This document shows positions 43,940 through 56,000 of a stretch of DNA of 64,000 bases, piece after piece. A program made the translations under genes and the position numbers. This DNA comes from Nereocystis luetkeana (Eukaryota > Sar > Phaeophyceae > Laminariales > Laminariaceae). Positions within the stretch are counted from its first letter, which is position 1. Each line of letters begins with the position of its first letter. The notes under the pieces are model-generated. The model had not been told where the DNA came from. It did not search any database and worked only from the letters and a program-made list of their open reading frames with translations. The DNA lies in contig JARUPZ010000009.1 of the NCBI GenBank assembly GCA_031213475.1, positions 62,001 to 126,000 on the forward strand. The letters run 5' to 3'.

Positions 43940-45006
43940 GTCTTTGTACTCAGCGGCAACATCCACTACACCTAATTCCGTACGTACTACGTACGTCATC
44001 TGTGTGGGGAGTCACAAGTGCCATGCTCGCGCAGACCACGGCTTCAGGCGGAGATGGTGAAATACTTAGTATAGTATCATGCCTGTAACTGTCGGTGGGA
44101 CCTCGCCCCGCAGGATACTTTTAACCGCCTCAATATTTGTGGCTTAGGTCGCGGTGAGATCAGGGTGCCAGGTGGGCTCTGCGGGCGGCTAAGTGTGTAG
44201 CGTTTAGGGTTAGGGCTCAGATTCGGGTGGGATCGGGTCGGCGTGGGATCGGGGTACCGAGCAGGAGCCGTGTGGAGGTGTGCAGACCATAATTTGATGA
44301 TTTTGTACTTTCGGTGTGTAATTAGAGCTCGTCCGGGCTGCTGGGGTACACAGTATACCTGGTAGGAGGCGTGTCCGCAGTGTACGTGGGGGGATGGATG
44401 AGATGTATACTACGACACGCGCCCAGCATGCTGACGGCGATCATGCTTACGGTGGTGCACCATATATGTGCCACCTTTCTCGTTAGGTAGGTCGCTAACC
44501 CTAATACATACTATACTAATACTACACACTCACACAGTAGAAGCAAGCCCCTAAATTCGACTCAAATTCCAAGTGCCATGTGCCTAACCTCCCAACGTTA
44601 CTACAGTACGTAATATGCTAAGTACACAGCAGTAGCTACTACTACTACTACTACTACTACTACAGCAGTATATGTACTGCTGCATGAGTGCGGTTGAACA
44701 TGTCCTACTGCATGGTCTATGTTCCATGCGAACAGCCTTGCTCGTAGTTTTCATCTCTCTATTATAATTATTAGAATGCAGAGTGATGAACGTTCACGTG
44801 TATACAGAACAGAACAATATGAATAACACACTGGAATAAATACTTGGTATACTGGTCCGATATACATGGTAGCAGCTATTATCAATAGTACTACTGTAGT
44901 ATATTATATACCAGGTAACCACTTACTACTTAGATCTCACTCTCTGAGCGTGCTCGGTTGGTACATCCCTGGCCTCTCAGAGCTCGCACTTCGAAACCGC
45001 CTCCCT
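43940..45006. other. Non-coding stretch
   Basis: Contains TACCWGGTA at 44356 and 44909, a TTAGGG doublet near 44204 and a (CTA)n tract at 44637-44663. No gene is recognised. Confidence 0.5.
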
Positions 45007-46908
45007 TCATTACTTGCCGGACCTTTCCTGCGGGTCTTTGTTTTCTCCCTTTCTCTAGGCACTCTCGGTCCTTTCTTCCTTTTCTCTTCTTTAGTTTCGT
45101 GTGTGTGTGTACTCCGAGTACGGCACCGCGGGTGAGCCCGGCGCCGTCGCGGGTGTCAGCGGGTGCTGGCGGGTAGAGGGGGGGGTTGCAAGGAGCGCGG
45201 TCGCCGCTTTCGTGCCTAGGCGTCGGGTTTGCCTCGAGACACGAGGGATGCATGAACGGGCTTTGTCTGGCTTCCATTTATGATTTTTGATAGAGTATGT
45301 ACGAGTTATATAAGGGTGGTTCGGGATGGCAAGATAATATTCAAGCGGTGCTTATTTTTGCGACCACGCTGAAGTAGAAAGAGGGAGGTGTGCAGTTTGA
45401 ATACCAACGTTATCGAGCTGGCGAACGACGGCCACGGTGAGCACCGGGCTTCACGCGAGGCGGGCGACGGGGCTGATTGCGGCAGAGAGTGATAAAAGCT
45501 TTACCCTGACCGAATCGGTGGCGAGGCGGTCGCGAGAGGGGCGGGCGGCGTACGAGGCCCAAAGAGAGAAGCTCTTCTGTTCGTTTTTTTTTATTTTTTA
45601 TGTTTTGGCCGGGTGTAAGGTGTTCCAATCAGGCAGCTTTTATTACTTGCCGGATCTTTCCTGCGGGTCTTTGTTTTCTCCCTTTCTCTAGGCACTCTCG
45701 GTCCTTTCTTCCTTTTCTCTTCTTTCGTTTCGTGTGCGTGTGTGTACTCCGAGTACGGCACCGCGGGTGAGCCCGGCGCCGTCGCGGGTGTCAGCGGGTG
45801 CTGGCGGGTAGAGGGGGGGGTTGCAAGGAGCGCGGTAGCCGCTTTCGTGCCTAGGCGTCGGGTGTGCCTCGAGACACGACGGATGCATGAACGGGCTTTG
45901 TCTGGCTTCCATTTATGATTTTTGATAGAGTATGTACGAGTTATATAAGGGTGATTCGGGATGGCAAGATAATATTCAAGCGGTGCTTATTTTTGCGACC
46001 ACGCTGAAGTAGAAAGAGGGAGGTGTGCAGTTTGAATACCAACGTTATCGAGCTGGCGAACGACGGCCACGGTGAGCACCGGGCTTCACGCGAGGCGGGC
46101 GACGGGGCTGATTGTGGCAGAGAGTGATAAAAGCTTTACCCTGACCGAATCGGTGGCGAGGCGGTCGCGAGAGGGGCGGGCGGCGTACGAGGCCCAAAGA
46201 GAGAAGCTCTTCTGTTCGTTTCTTTTATTTTTTATGTTTTGGCCGGGTGTAAGGTGTTCCAATCAGGCAGCTTTTATTACTCGCCGGACCTTTCCAGCAG
46301 TGCCTTGTTTTTTCCCTTTCTCTTGGCACTCTCGGTTCTTTCTTCCTTTTCTCTTCTTTCGTTTCGTGTGCGTGTTTGTACTCCGAGTACGGCATCGCGG
46401 GTGAGCCCGGCGTCGTCGCGGGTGTCAGCGGGTGCTGGCGGGTAGAGGGGGGGTTGCAAGGAGCGCGGTCGCCGCTTTCGTGCCTAGGCGTCGCGTGTGC
46501 CTCGAGACACGAGGGATGCATGAATGGGCTCTGTCTGGCCTCCATTTGTATTTTTTTATAAGGTACGTACGAGTTATAAGGGTCGTTCCACATTGCAAGA
46601 TAATACGATTTTCAAGCGGTGCTTATTTTTGCGACAGGGCTGAAAATCACAGAGGGAGGTACCAAGTCTGAATAACAACATTGTCGAGCTGGCGAACGAC
46701 GGCCATAGTGAGCACCGGGAACAACACGAGGCGGGCGACGGGGCTGATTGTGGCAGAGAGTGATAAAAGCTTTACCCGAACCGAATCGGTGGCGAGGTGG
46801 TCGCGAGAGGGGCGGGCGGCGTACGAGGCTGAGAGAGAAGCTCTGCTGTACGCTTTTTAAAATTATTTTTTGACCGGTGCAAGGTATTCCAATCAGACAG
46901 ATTTTGTT
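45007..46908. repeat. Three-copy ~636-bp tandem array
   Basis: Units start near 45007, 45643 and 46273 with CATTACTTGCCGGACCTTTC-like sequence. Landmarks such as CCGAGTACGGCACCGCGGGT (about 45113, 45749, 46383) recur every 634-637 bases. Copies 1 and 2 are nearly identical; the third is more diverged, and a short - strand frame (MEARQSPFMHPSCLEA...) and a + strand frame (..AESDKSFTLTESVARR..) are preserved in copies 1-2 but break in copy 3. No recognised product. Confidence 0.92.
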
Positions 46909-47081
46909 TTCATGAGGGGACGTGGATTTTTTTCTCAATTTTTTCGGTTTCATTTTCATTGTTCTTGCGGTGCTGCTGTGCCGTGCTGTGCTTTCTCTCT
47001 CGTACAGCAGCACATACAGCAAGCATATCAAAAGAGGAAAAAGGGTTACCCTACCTCGGGTATGTAGGTACGTACGGCATG

Positions 47082-47135
47082 TGAGCGAGCGTAGAGGGCG
47101 ACGTACGGCCGGCAACCGCCCGCGACGCGAAGCGT
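47082..47135. repeat. GC-rich GAGCGAGCGTAG element, copy 1
   Basis: GAGCGAGCGTAG ... GGCCGGCAACCGCCCGCG ... GCGAAGCG. Imperfectly palindromic centre; copies at 47295 and 51549. Confidence 0.75.
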
Positions 47136-47294
47136 ATGTGGCGTCTGAGCTGTTTTCTCCTGAAGCATGGCGGCAGGACTTTTGGCATTATCGAGTCGCC
47201 AGTTTGCAACTACGATCGATCATGAAAAACCTACATTCAATCATGGACCTCTGTCTGCTTGGCATAGTAATCATTTGATCTATGTTTTCCTTCC

Positions 47295-47343
47295 TGAGCG
47301 AGCGTAGCGGCCGGCGTAGGCCGCCCGCGGAGCGAAGCGCGTA
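47295..47343. repeat. GC-rich GAGCGAGCGTAG element, copy 2
   Basis: The clearest copy, with GCGGCCGGCGTAGGCCGCC able to fold into a hairpin and GAGCGAAGCGCG at the right. Preceded by TTTTCCTT, as is copy 3. Confidence 0.8.
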
Positions 47344-48969
47344 GTCCACATAAACAGCAGCATACGAGTATTGAATTAAACTCGTATTACAGCAGCACCG
47401 ACCCTCTGATAAGAAGTACCAGGTACCAGGTAAGAAATAAATAAACCGGGACACCGGCCTTAGGGCTAGGCTGGGGCTTCGAAGGCGAGAGCAGGGCTAG
47501 GGGTTGAGCAGGTGTGTGGTCCTCGCTTACTTCAGTACAAACGCTCAAAAAATTGCTTTTTTCCTGAGATATCTAAGCCTGGGTTTCTTGTCTGGCTCTT
47601 CTCCACCTGGTATGACTTTTGAGGGGTCATACATACGTACTGGTATATGCAGCAGTACCTCGTAGCGTATACCAGCCATGTTCACGGGTTAGGCCAAACC
47701 TAGCGAGTTGGGTCGGGTCGGGCAGCATCAGGGTGCCCCGACCCGACCCGACTCGACCCGACACGTGAAAAATAAATGAGTTGTTGAGATGGACCAGACC
47801 CGAGCCGTGAGATGTTGGGATTCAGCTCTCGTGATCGTATTACCTATTAATAGTAGGACGTCTGAGATGGAACAAAAAGCTGTAGGATCAAAGTGCGCAG
47901 GGAGTACAAATTTCTTATTTTTCAGTGTCTTGTGTGCCTGTCACGTGTGAACTGCTGTAAGCAACATTTCAATTTTCTTGTGTACCCCCGGCCCTCACGT
48001 GCGAACTGCTGTTTCCGTGCACGAAATGGTACTATCGTCCTGTAAGTACTATCGTCTCGTCGACCCTGGCAGCATCAAGGGGAGTCACCAGCCAGTAGCC
48101 AAACGCGGAGAAAATAATGAAAAACGCGCGCACGGTTACCACGCAGTTTGCAAAGTTGAGTATCGACCGATCGGTTGAACTCACAGCTGACGTGTTTTTT
48201 TTAGTAGCCCGACCCAACGCGACCCGAGCCGTGAGGTATTGAAAACGTCCTTGTCCGACCCGACCCGTGAACAAAAGTGTATGGCATGATGGCACGATAG
48301 CTCTGGAACGAATAACCCGACTTCGATCTGGCACCGGGCTCACTCGCAGATCAGAGCATGGTGCCCACAGGCTGCTGTAGCTCTGTCCAAGTACGAGCGT
48401 GCTGCACGTATAGAGGTACCAGTGGTACAGCAATCAATAATACAGCACGGAGACCGCGAGAACAATTTGATACAACGCTTGATTACATCTTTCGTACTGG
48501 TGTTGTGGCCTGTACGTACCGGTGCTGTACCACGTGCTGGTTCCGGGTAGAACGTACCTAGTACTTGCAGCAGCGGACGTGTTGTATTGTACCAGGTATT
48601 TGGCGGATATATTGCTCGGGCCACTAGGCAGTACTGTATTATAATCAAGTACCGTGACAGCAGATACTGCTGCTGTACTTGGTTGGCCTATGCTGACGCG
48701 AGGCAGGGTGTGTTCAACACTAATTTCAGTATAAAAAATGATTTTCTTGAGGGGCGAGTCAAAATTTCTTAACTGCCAATTTCTCAGCTGCCCATGTATA
48801 TGCGTACGTCTTGGAATGCAGCAGACACCAGGTCGTAGTACGCTCACTCTGTACAATACTATTAATAATAGACAAGTTCAACGGCCTCGGCGGCTATTGT
48901 GTGTACGTACACGTACTGTTTACCAGAGTGCAGGTGTCGACTGCTGCTTCGAGGTACCTGGTAGGCCGT

Positions 48970-49177
48970 ACGAGGTCATAATAGGACTGCCGTTTGATCT
49001 GGATGAGAAAGGAACTCGTCACGCTTGCAACAAAGAACCGCCAATTCCACGGGCAGGGAAATGGGGCCACAACCTCCTGCGCATCTACGTCCCCAATGGC
49101 TAGCGCGGGTGACCTCTATGCGGTGCACTCCGAAATACCATGGAGCAGTGTGGGTGCAGAGGTCGTGGAAATGGATT
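48970..49177 (+). pseudogene. Unrecognised coding-like stretch, possibly frameshifted
   Basis: One frame reads YEVIIGLPFDLDEKGTRHAC ... AGKWGHNLLRIYVPNG and stops at 49103. The next frame continues MASAGDLYAVHSEIPWSS ... EVVEMD to a TGA. Both parts look protein-like, which would fit a single gene remnant with a one-base shift, but the opposite strand is also open and I recognise no family. Confidence 0.2.
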
Positions 49178-49984
49178 GACGTGTGTGGCTGCTCAATGGA
49201 AATAATGTGTATCGTGTGGCACCGTGTCTCAAATTATACTCGAAAACTCAATCGAACCAAAGTCAACCGTTTGAATTCCATCGCGCGAGTTAGTACGAGA
49301 TAGGGACATTCGGCGGGTACTCAGAAACAGCCCCGTTGACTATGGTCATGATCGAGGTAATACCTGATGGTGTCGTTGCGTGGCGTCCTTAGCGGCTCCC
49401 TGTGGTTCCCCGTGACCTCGTTCTCCTTTTTTTTTACAAACTTCGACTCTTATGGGTTTTAGTAGAGTTGGACGGGATTGGTTGGAAGGGAAGAGGGAAA
49501 CTATTTGAAAGCCAACACACCCGACAACTGCCCACTTGCATGGCACTGGACCAGCGAACGGAACCTGGAGCCTGAGCTAATCGCGGTAAGCTGTAACAGT
49601 AGAACCGTCGGCAATATATAGTGGGTGGAAGTAGTACAGGAAGATGCCACAACAACGTAGCCGCAGCAGCACTGCGAGATTTTTTCGAAAAAGTTACCAG
49701 GTACCTGGTACATTCTACGAGTATATGATCAAGGATATTAAGCATAGCCCTTAGATCTGCACGAACGGCAAAAATCTTTACACATGTGCAAGCACAGAAC
49801 CTATTGATAGGGTACTCCCAAGCAACACGACTGCACGGCACACCAACCAAGCAGGCCTTTGATTAGGTTTGGAGTTAGGGTTACACATGTGTTGTCACGA
49901 AAAATGCTTTTTCTTGCTGACTTTGCGCTCAAATCAATAATTGGAAGCACATCTACGAGTCGAGTACCTCAGAATTTTCCTGGG

Positions 49985-50880
49985 ACGTGACCAGGGTACT
50001 GGTACGCACGCAGGATATCCCCATTCCTCGCGATTTTTCAAGTTGGATTTGTGCGGGATTCGGGATAATCCCGGGGTCCCATGATAAATGTGAAAACCCG
50101 TGCCCGCACAAAAGCGCCCCGCACAAATTATAATACCCCGCTCCCGCGCCACGGAAAACTACAGCTGTAGTAGTAGTCCACAGCTTGGACCCGTAGCTCT
50201 GCCTCTGCTCCACGGCGCTATAACGTGCAGGCTACGGCCACGTACCGGACAAGGTGTGTGTACCAAGGGCTACGATCCATACTACCATCTACTATGTATA
50301 ACTGCATTCATCAGATTGGCCAAACTTCTTCCGTACTTGAAAAATCATCTTATCTCACTCTTCGGAAATATTCAGCATTCCCCGCGATTTTTATCGCGGG
50401 ATATATCCCGCGCGCGTTGGTGCGGGATTCGGGATAATCCCGTGGTCGCGTGATAAATGTGAAAACCCGTACCCGCACACAAAAGTCCCTCACAGATTGT
50501 AATGCCCCGCTCCCGCGCCACGGAAAAGCGCAGTTATCGTTCCCGCACAATGAATAATAATATCCCGTTCCTGTACACTACACGCCCTGCACCACAAAGA
50601 CTAAAAGAGACAGAACACAACCTCCAACTGCACCTTCGCAACTCACTCGCAGACAGCTACAGCTCCCCACATCTACCACAACGAACGAAAATGGGTCACG
50701 TTTCTTTCGAGCTGTGTGGATGCGTCGGATGTACCACACACCGGTCGAAGCCAACCAGAAATCCCGCGGTGTGAAATCCCGTGACCGTACGAACGCGTCC
50801 CGCACAAATTATGTCATCCCGCTCCCGTGTCAAGGGAAAGTGTAAATCGCGTTCCCGCTTAAACATGTCCCGCGGTGACT
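49985..50880. repeat. Degenerate ~375-bp repeat rich in CGGGAT/CCCGC
   Basis: The block GTGCGGGATTCGGGATAATC followed by ..GATAAATGTGAAAACCCGT.. and CCCCGCTCCCGCGCCACGGAA occurs at about 50048-50155 and 50421-50525, with a worn third copy near 50765-50840. Confidence 0.75.
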
Positions 50881-51548
50881 ACATCCCATACAATTAGTAC
50901 CGTTTGGTCCCGGGGTAACCGAACCTACCGGGATATTGTCCCGCAGTCGAAAGACCCCCCGAGAAAGGCCCTGGGATATTCCGGATTCTGCTCTACGAGT
51001 ATAATAGCTCCGTTTTTTTTTTACTATGAAGAGATACAATATTGGCAAGACAGTGGGCGCCTTGGTGCACTGACCAAGCGTGGCAAAGCGGCAGGAGTTT
51101 ATTTCCACTCCTTGGAGTCGGTGTTTATCGCTGCAGTTTGAAAACTTGAATCCGGGCTGTTGACCTTACGGTCTGTTGTACTGCTGTGTACGAGTATGAT
51201 ACCTGGTATGATAGACTGTAACTTGCGTATTTATTGTAGATCACCTACGGAGAATACCCTCGGTATATTCTCCCACCTTTCAGTCACTCTATGCCGACGG
51301 GAAAATCAATTGTTCAGGATCGATCCTCGGGTTATTTCATTCCGATTTGGGAAGATTTGTTGATCGTAGACTTCCTCATATTTTTCCTAGTTCCTTTTTT
51401 GTTTTTGTTCCGCGTTGAACTTCATATTTGCCCCGCAGCTATATTTTTGCACCACCCAGCTCTTGGCCTTTCTAAGTCACCCATTGCACCATGTCGCGAG
51501 CGTCGTCTGCAATTTTCCTCCATAACACTTTGTTAGATCTTTTTCCTT

Positions 51549-51586
51549 GAGCGAGCGTAGCGGGCGGCCAATCGGAATGAAGCGCC
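51549..51586. repeat. GC-rich GAGCGAGCGTAG element, copy 3
   Basis: GAGCGAGCGTAGCGGGCGGCC then a diverged right half. Preceded by TTTTTCCTT. Confidence 0.7.
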
Positions 51587-51887
51587 TGTGCAACGTACGT
51601 AACCAGGCATAGGATTTACCGCGGCAGGAGGAGCGATGGAGGAGCGCGTTTCTCTGACGTACACAAACATTTTTTTTTCAAATAATTTGGTGACTAGTAT
51701 TACAGCTCCGCAGCAGTGTAGAATATAATCGACTGTTCTCCCGCTACTTTCTACGAGAACACAAGGCTAGCGCGTACTCCTTGTCTGAGTGGGCGCCGGG
51801 AGATAAAACAGAGGTGTATGGCGTGCTTCGATTGTCGGCAAACGCAAAACCAGGGAAGCCGCTTTGTCCATATTCTGGTGCGGTTGA

Positions 51888-52078
51888 GGTGCCCTACTCA
51901 GGCCGATCGTGGCAGCGGTGGTCTCGGTCCTAAATACCTATGGCAAAACAGACATGACACGCCTGGCTGTGAACGAGCACACAGGGGGAATGCTGGTCAA
52001 GTTCGTCCTCGTCTTCGAGTCGATGCTCGGGCGTGAACACTGCCTACTAGGGCGACGGAACTGCGTCGACCGAAGCTG
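51888..52078 (+). CDS. Possible exon, unrecognised product
   Basis: Open, protein-like segment (VVSVLNTYGKTDMTRLAVNE ... GGMLVKFVLVFESMLGREHC) running to a plausible donor CTG|GTACGT at 52079. Several acceptors are possible (for example ..CGTGGCAG at 51915 or ..CAAAACAG at 51950). No family recognised and no partner exon found. Confidence 0.3.
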
Positions 52079-52521
52079 GTACGTAGCTGCTTCCAGCCGC
52101 AGTGGACCGAATGTACACACCCTTAGGAGGACCAAGCACCAGCAAGGTGCATAACAGACTCTACCATGACTTGTGACTAGATGGAGTTCCTCTGAGAGTA
52201 GGGTGTCATCTCGAGTCTCCAGTGGGGAGCGCAGTGCTTGTGAAAATTGACCCAAAAGGCCTTGTAAGGGGCTGGTATTGACCGAACCCCGCAACACCGA
52301 GAATAAGGCGGTGCTGGTTGCATTCACATTTTTTTTCGTGAACAATGCAACACAGGCGGTTACTGTCATCGTCTCTCCGTTTCGACTCCATTGTTGTGGA
52401 GGCGTTACCACCCACAAGAACACTCGGAGGGGGTCATTGTTTTGCTCAACCGTTCGGTAGTCTGAACGTCGTCTGAGCGGAACAGTAACTAGAACTTTAT
52501 ATACCTACCCAATTGTGTGTC

Positions 52522-52540
52522 CAGAGTCAACCTGCACAGT
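52522..52540. repeat. Target-site duplication of the LINE (3' side)
   Basis: CAGAGTCAACCTGCACAGT, identical over 19 bases to 56690-56708. Confidence 0.95.
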
Positions 52541-53024
52541 TGTTGTTGTTGTTGTTCTCACATTAACTCACAATTCAATGCAGTCCGTGGTCGCAGGACA
52601 GGCTCCAATAACTCTGGAGTGGAAGAAATACCTCAAGTAAAAACAGAGGCAAAAAAAAAACAAAAAACAGGCATACGCACTCCACCACTGCGGACACCAG
52701 GGAAGCAAAAAGGAGACTATTAATAGAAGACAAAAACCTAAAAAAAGAAGATGAAGCTAAGCAAAACAAAAACAAAAACAAAACTAAAACAGACGCAGAT
52801 AGCAAAACGCGAAAAAAAGGCAAGGCAAAACGGACCATACTAACAAAGACACAAAGAGGTACAAACGGGAATGAAAGAAAAATGAAAACAAAGAAGGGAC
52901 AAAAAGCGATAATCACGGGCGGGGGGGAAAGAAAATACCAAAGGCAGGCACTGGAGCATACAGACACGCAAAGTTGCCCAGATGGCACCATGCTAGTTAC
53001 TTGGGTCCCAAAGAAAGGAGTGCA

Positions 53025-56000
53025 TCATGACGATGATGGCCATAACCAGGCTTCAGTCTGTTGGGCAGACCGCCTCCCCTCCCCCCCCCCGCCATTCCCC
53101 CTCGTCCCCCTTTCGCCCCCCCCCTCTTCCCTGCCATTCTGCACACTCGCGTTGGCGTCAACGGCTGTGGTCGTGGTCGCAGCTATTCTATGCCGTTCTG
53201 CCGATGCCTCCTTCTCATCTGTATGCCATTTCCGCATGAAGGCCTCCGCCCCTTCCTCGACCCGTTGGAACCATCTGCCGGCTTTCTGTGCTGTCTCGCG
53301 CCACCCTTCGAGCTTGATGCCGAACTCCTTGAGGTCCTCCTCAAGGTACCTCATCCAGTCCCACTCCTGTCCTCCGGAGTAACCCTTACCCCCAACCATC
53401 TCCCCAAACATCACCCTCCTCGGCAGGCGCTCCTCTCCCATTCGTGTCACAAAGCCCGCAAACAAGAGCCTACGTCTGCGTACCGTCGTCTCAACGCTTT
53501 CAGATGTTGTCCTGAGAAGCGCGCTAGCATAGGATAGAATGTGGTCTTCGCGCTTTCGTTTTCGCCACCCGATGCATCGGAGGAGCATCTTGTGGTGGAC
53601 CTCCCGTAGCCTACCGTAATCAGTCTTGCTCGGGCTCCAAGTAACGCAACCGTAGAGCAACGTTTCGATCACCTCGGCTCTCAGCATTCGCACCTTCAGG
53701 CGTAGGCGCACACCCGGGCGGTCATAAATTTCCATCTTATACCGTCCGAAGCATGCCCATGCCCTCTGGAGTCGACGCGTTACCTCGACACTTCTGCCCG
53801 TCCAATCTGCGCTGATAGCCCCGCCCAGATACACAAACTCGGTCGTTTGTTTGTACACTTGGCCGGCGGCGGTGACGGTGAACGGCACGTTCCCCCCATC
53901 TTTCGTTTGCAGACACATTATCTCCGTCTTGGCCTCCGAGACCGTCAGGCCGAAAGCGGCACATGCAGACACGATCACCGTCATCATCCTCTCCAGGCCG
54001 TTGGGTGATCTCGATACTATGCCTGCATCGTCGGCATAGAGCATAGCCCACAGTGTCTGGGCCTCTTTATCATTCCCCTGTCCGTCGGCGTGCCCGACCC
54101 GTGCCTTCCCCCTCTTCTTTTTCTTCTTCTCCTGCTTTTGTTGGAGTTGCACCAAGCTGTCCGTGATGGCTTTATCAGCAGCGAAACGTTTCTCCGCCAC
54201 ACGCAGCACCGCTGTAAAAAACATGTTGAACAACAATGGCGCGAGCACACACCCTTGCCGTAGGCCCTGTTTCACGTCGAACATATCTGAGCACTCGCCG
54301 TCATCCAGCCGCACGCATGCTCGCATGCCGTCGTGGAATTGGCGGATAACGGTGAGCATTCTAGGTGGCACCCCAAAGCGAGCCAAGACAGCCCACAGGA
54401 GGGTTCGGTCGACGGAGTCGTAGGCTTTGGTGAGGTCGACAAAGCACATGAAGAGCGGAGTGTCCTTCTTCCTTGCCAATTCCTGCAAGCGTCGCACCAC
54501 GAACATCATGTCGACCGTCGATCGTTCGGGCCTAAAGCCACACTGCTCCTCCGGCAGGATGCCTTCCCGTTCGCAATAGTCGCTGAGTCGGCGCGCGATG
54601 ACTTTGAGGAGCACTTTGCCGGCATGCGCGACTAGGGAAATGCCACGATAGTTACCACACTCCGTCCTGTCTTTCTTCTTGTGCAGCACCTTAATCGTTG
54701 CATCCTTCCATTGCTGCGGCACGACCCCTCCCCTCCACACAGCGACGATAATCTCGTAGAAGCTTCCCAAGGTGTCCGAGTCTCCCTCGTCGGCCAGGAC
54801 CTTCAGAAGTTCAGCTGGGAGACCATCAGGCCCAACCGCCTTGCGGTTCGCCATCGCCCTGATCGCGTCTTCCACCTCGTATCTAGACGGGACGTCGTCC
54901 AGCGGACTGCACGAGGGCCAGACCTTGAGCTCATCGACGATAGTCGGATCGAGGGTCGATGACCTTGTGTTTAGCAGCTTATGGAACCACCTTACCCATC
55001 GTTCCCGGATGAGGCCTACGTCTCGTAGTAATCTACCTTCCTCGTCCCTGATGTACTGCGAATGGAAAGTCCTCTTTCCTTCCACATTCATCCCCTTAAG
55101 GTGCTTGTAGAACCCAAACTGATCACCTTCTTGGATACGCCTTTCGAGTTGACGGACGTATTCCTCGAAGAACTTCTGCACTCCGTCCGTCCTCGCACGT
55201 TTGAGCTGTTTAGTGGCAATCTTCACAGCTTTTCGCAGATTTTTGTCTTCCGGGTTAGCACGTAGTTGCGTCCTCGCATTTTCCTTCTCCTGCCATCGTG
55301 AGTGCACCTCTGCTTTTACCTCTTCGGGCGTACACCAGCCCAGCGGCCCTTGTTTTCGACTGGTATGAGGTGCTAGTTTAGCAGCAGTCGACAGCACGGT
55401 CTCCACCAGAGCAGTTGCCTTATCATCGACACTCCCAATTGTACCAGGCGGTGGGGGGGTAAGTTTGGTTATCTCCCTATTGAGGTCCGCTCGGAGACCG
55501 GGGTCTGCCATCAACCGTTGTAGATTAATAGCTTGTTTTCCGCTGCCTGCTTTTACCCTCCGATTCGGCGCGAACCGACCCAAGAGGCGAATATTGCAGA
55601 CCACGAGGTTGTGGTCAGATTCATGCCGATCCTCTGGGGGTTTCCGTACTGTCATGTTGCGGACCAGGCGTCGATCAACTTGCCGAGTAAGGATGTAGTC
55701 TAGCCTACACTGACCCTTCCCGGAGTTTGGAGATTGGAAAGTGTACGACACTCCGCGAGTAGGTGTGGCAAAGAACGTGTTGAGGAGCGCAAGCCTGTTG
55801 TCATCTGCGAGGAGGAGTAGTCGCTCTCCGTTGTTGTTCAATTCATCGCGCCCGTATTTACCCATCACCTTACTGCCGGCACATCCGCTCTCTCGCTTGC
55901 CGGTGCGAGCATTTGCATCCAAGAGTACAAGTAGGTGATCCCCACTTGGGACCCCCGAGACGACTTTGTTCAGTTCGTTCCAGAATTGATCTTTCTCGCG

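Larger units (their letters stand above)
46909..52521. other. Repeat-rich stretch with weak coding candidates
   Basis: Holds GC-rich GAGCGAGCG elements (47082, 47295, 51549), CGACC/GGGTC pentamer patches (47695-47770, 48195-48265), CGGGAT-type repeats (49985-50880), nine TACCWGGTA motifs, and two coding-like stretches (48970-49170 and 51888-52078). Confidence 0.55.

Noticed and set aside
45437-46404. Repeated short frames in the 636-bp array as a gene family
   Set aside because: The frame breaks in the third copy and the repeat has frames on both strands, so there is no sign of coding constraint.
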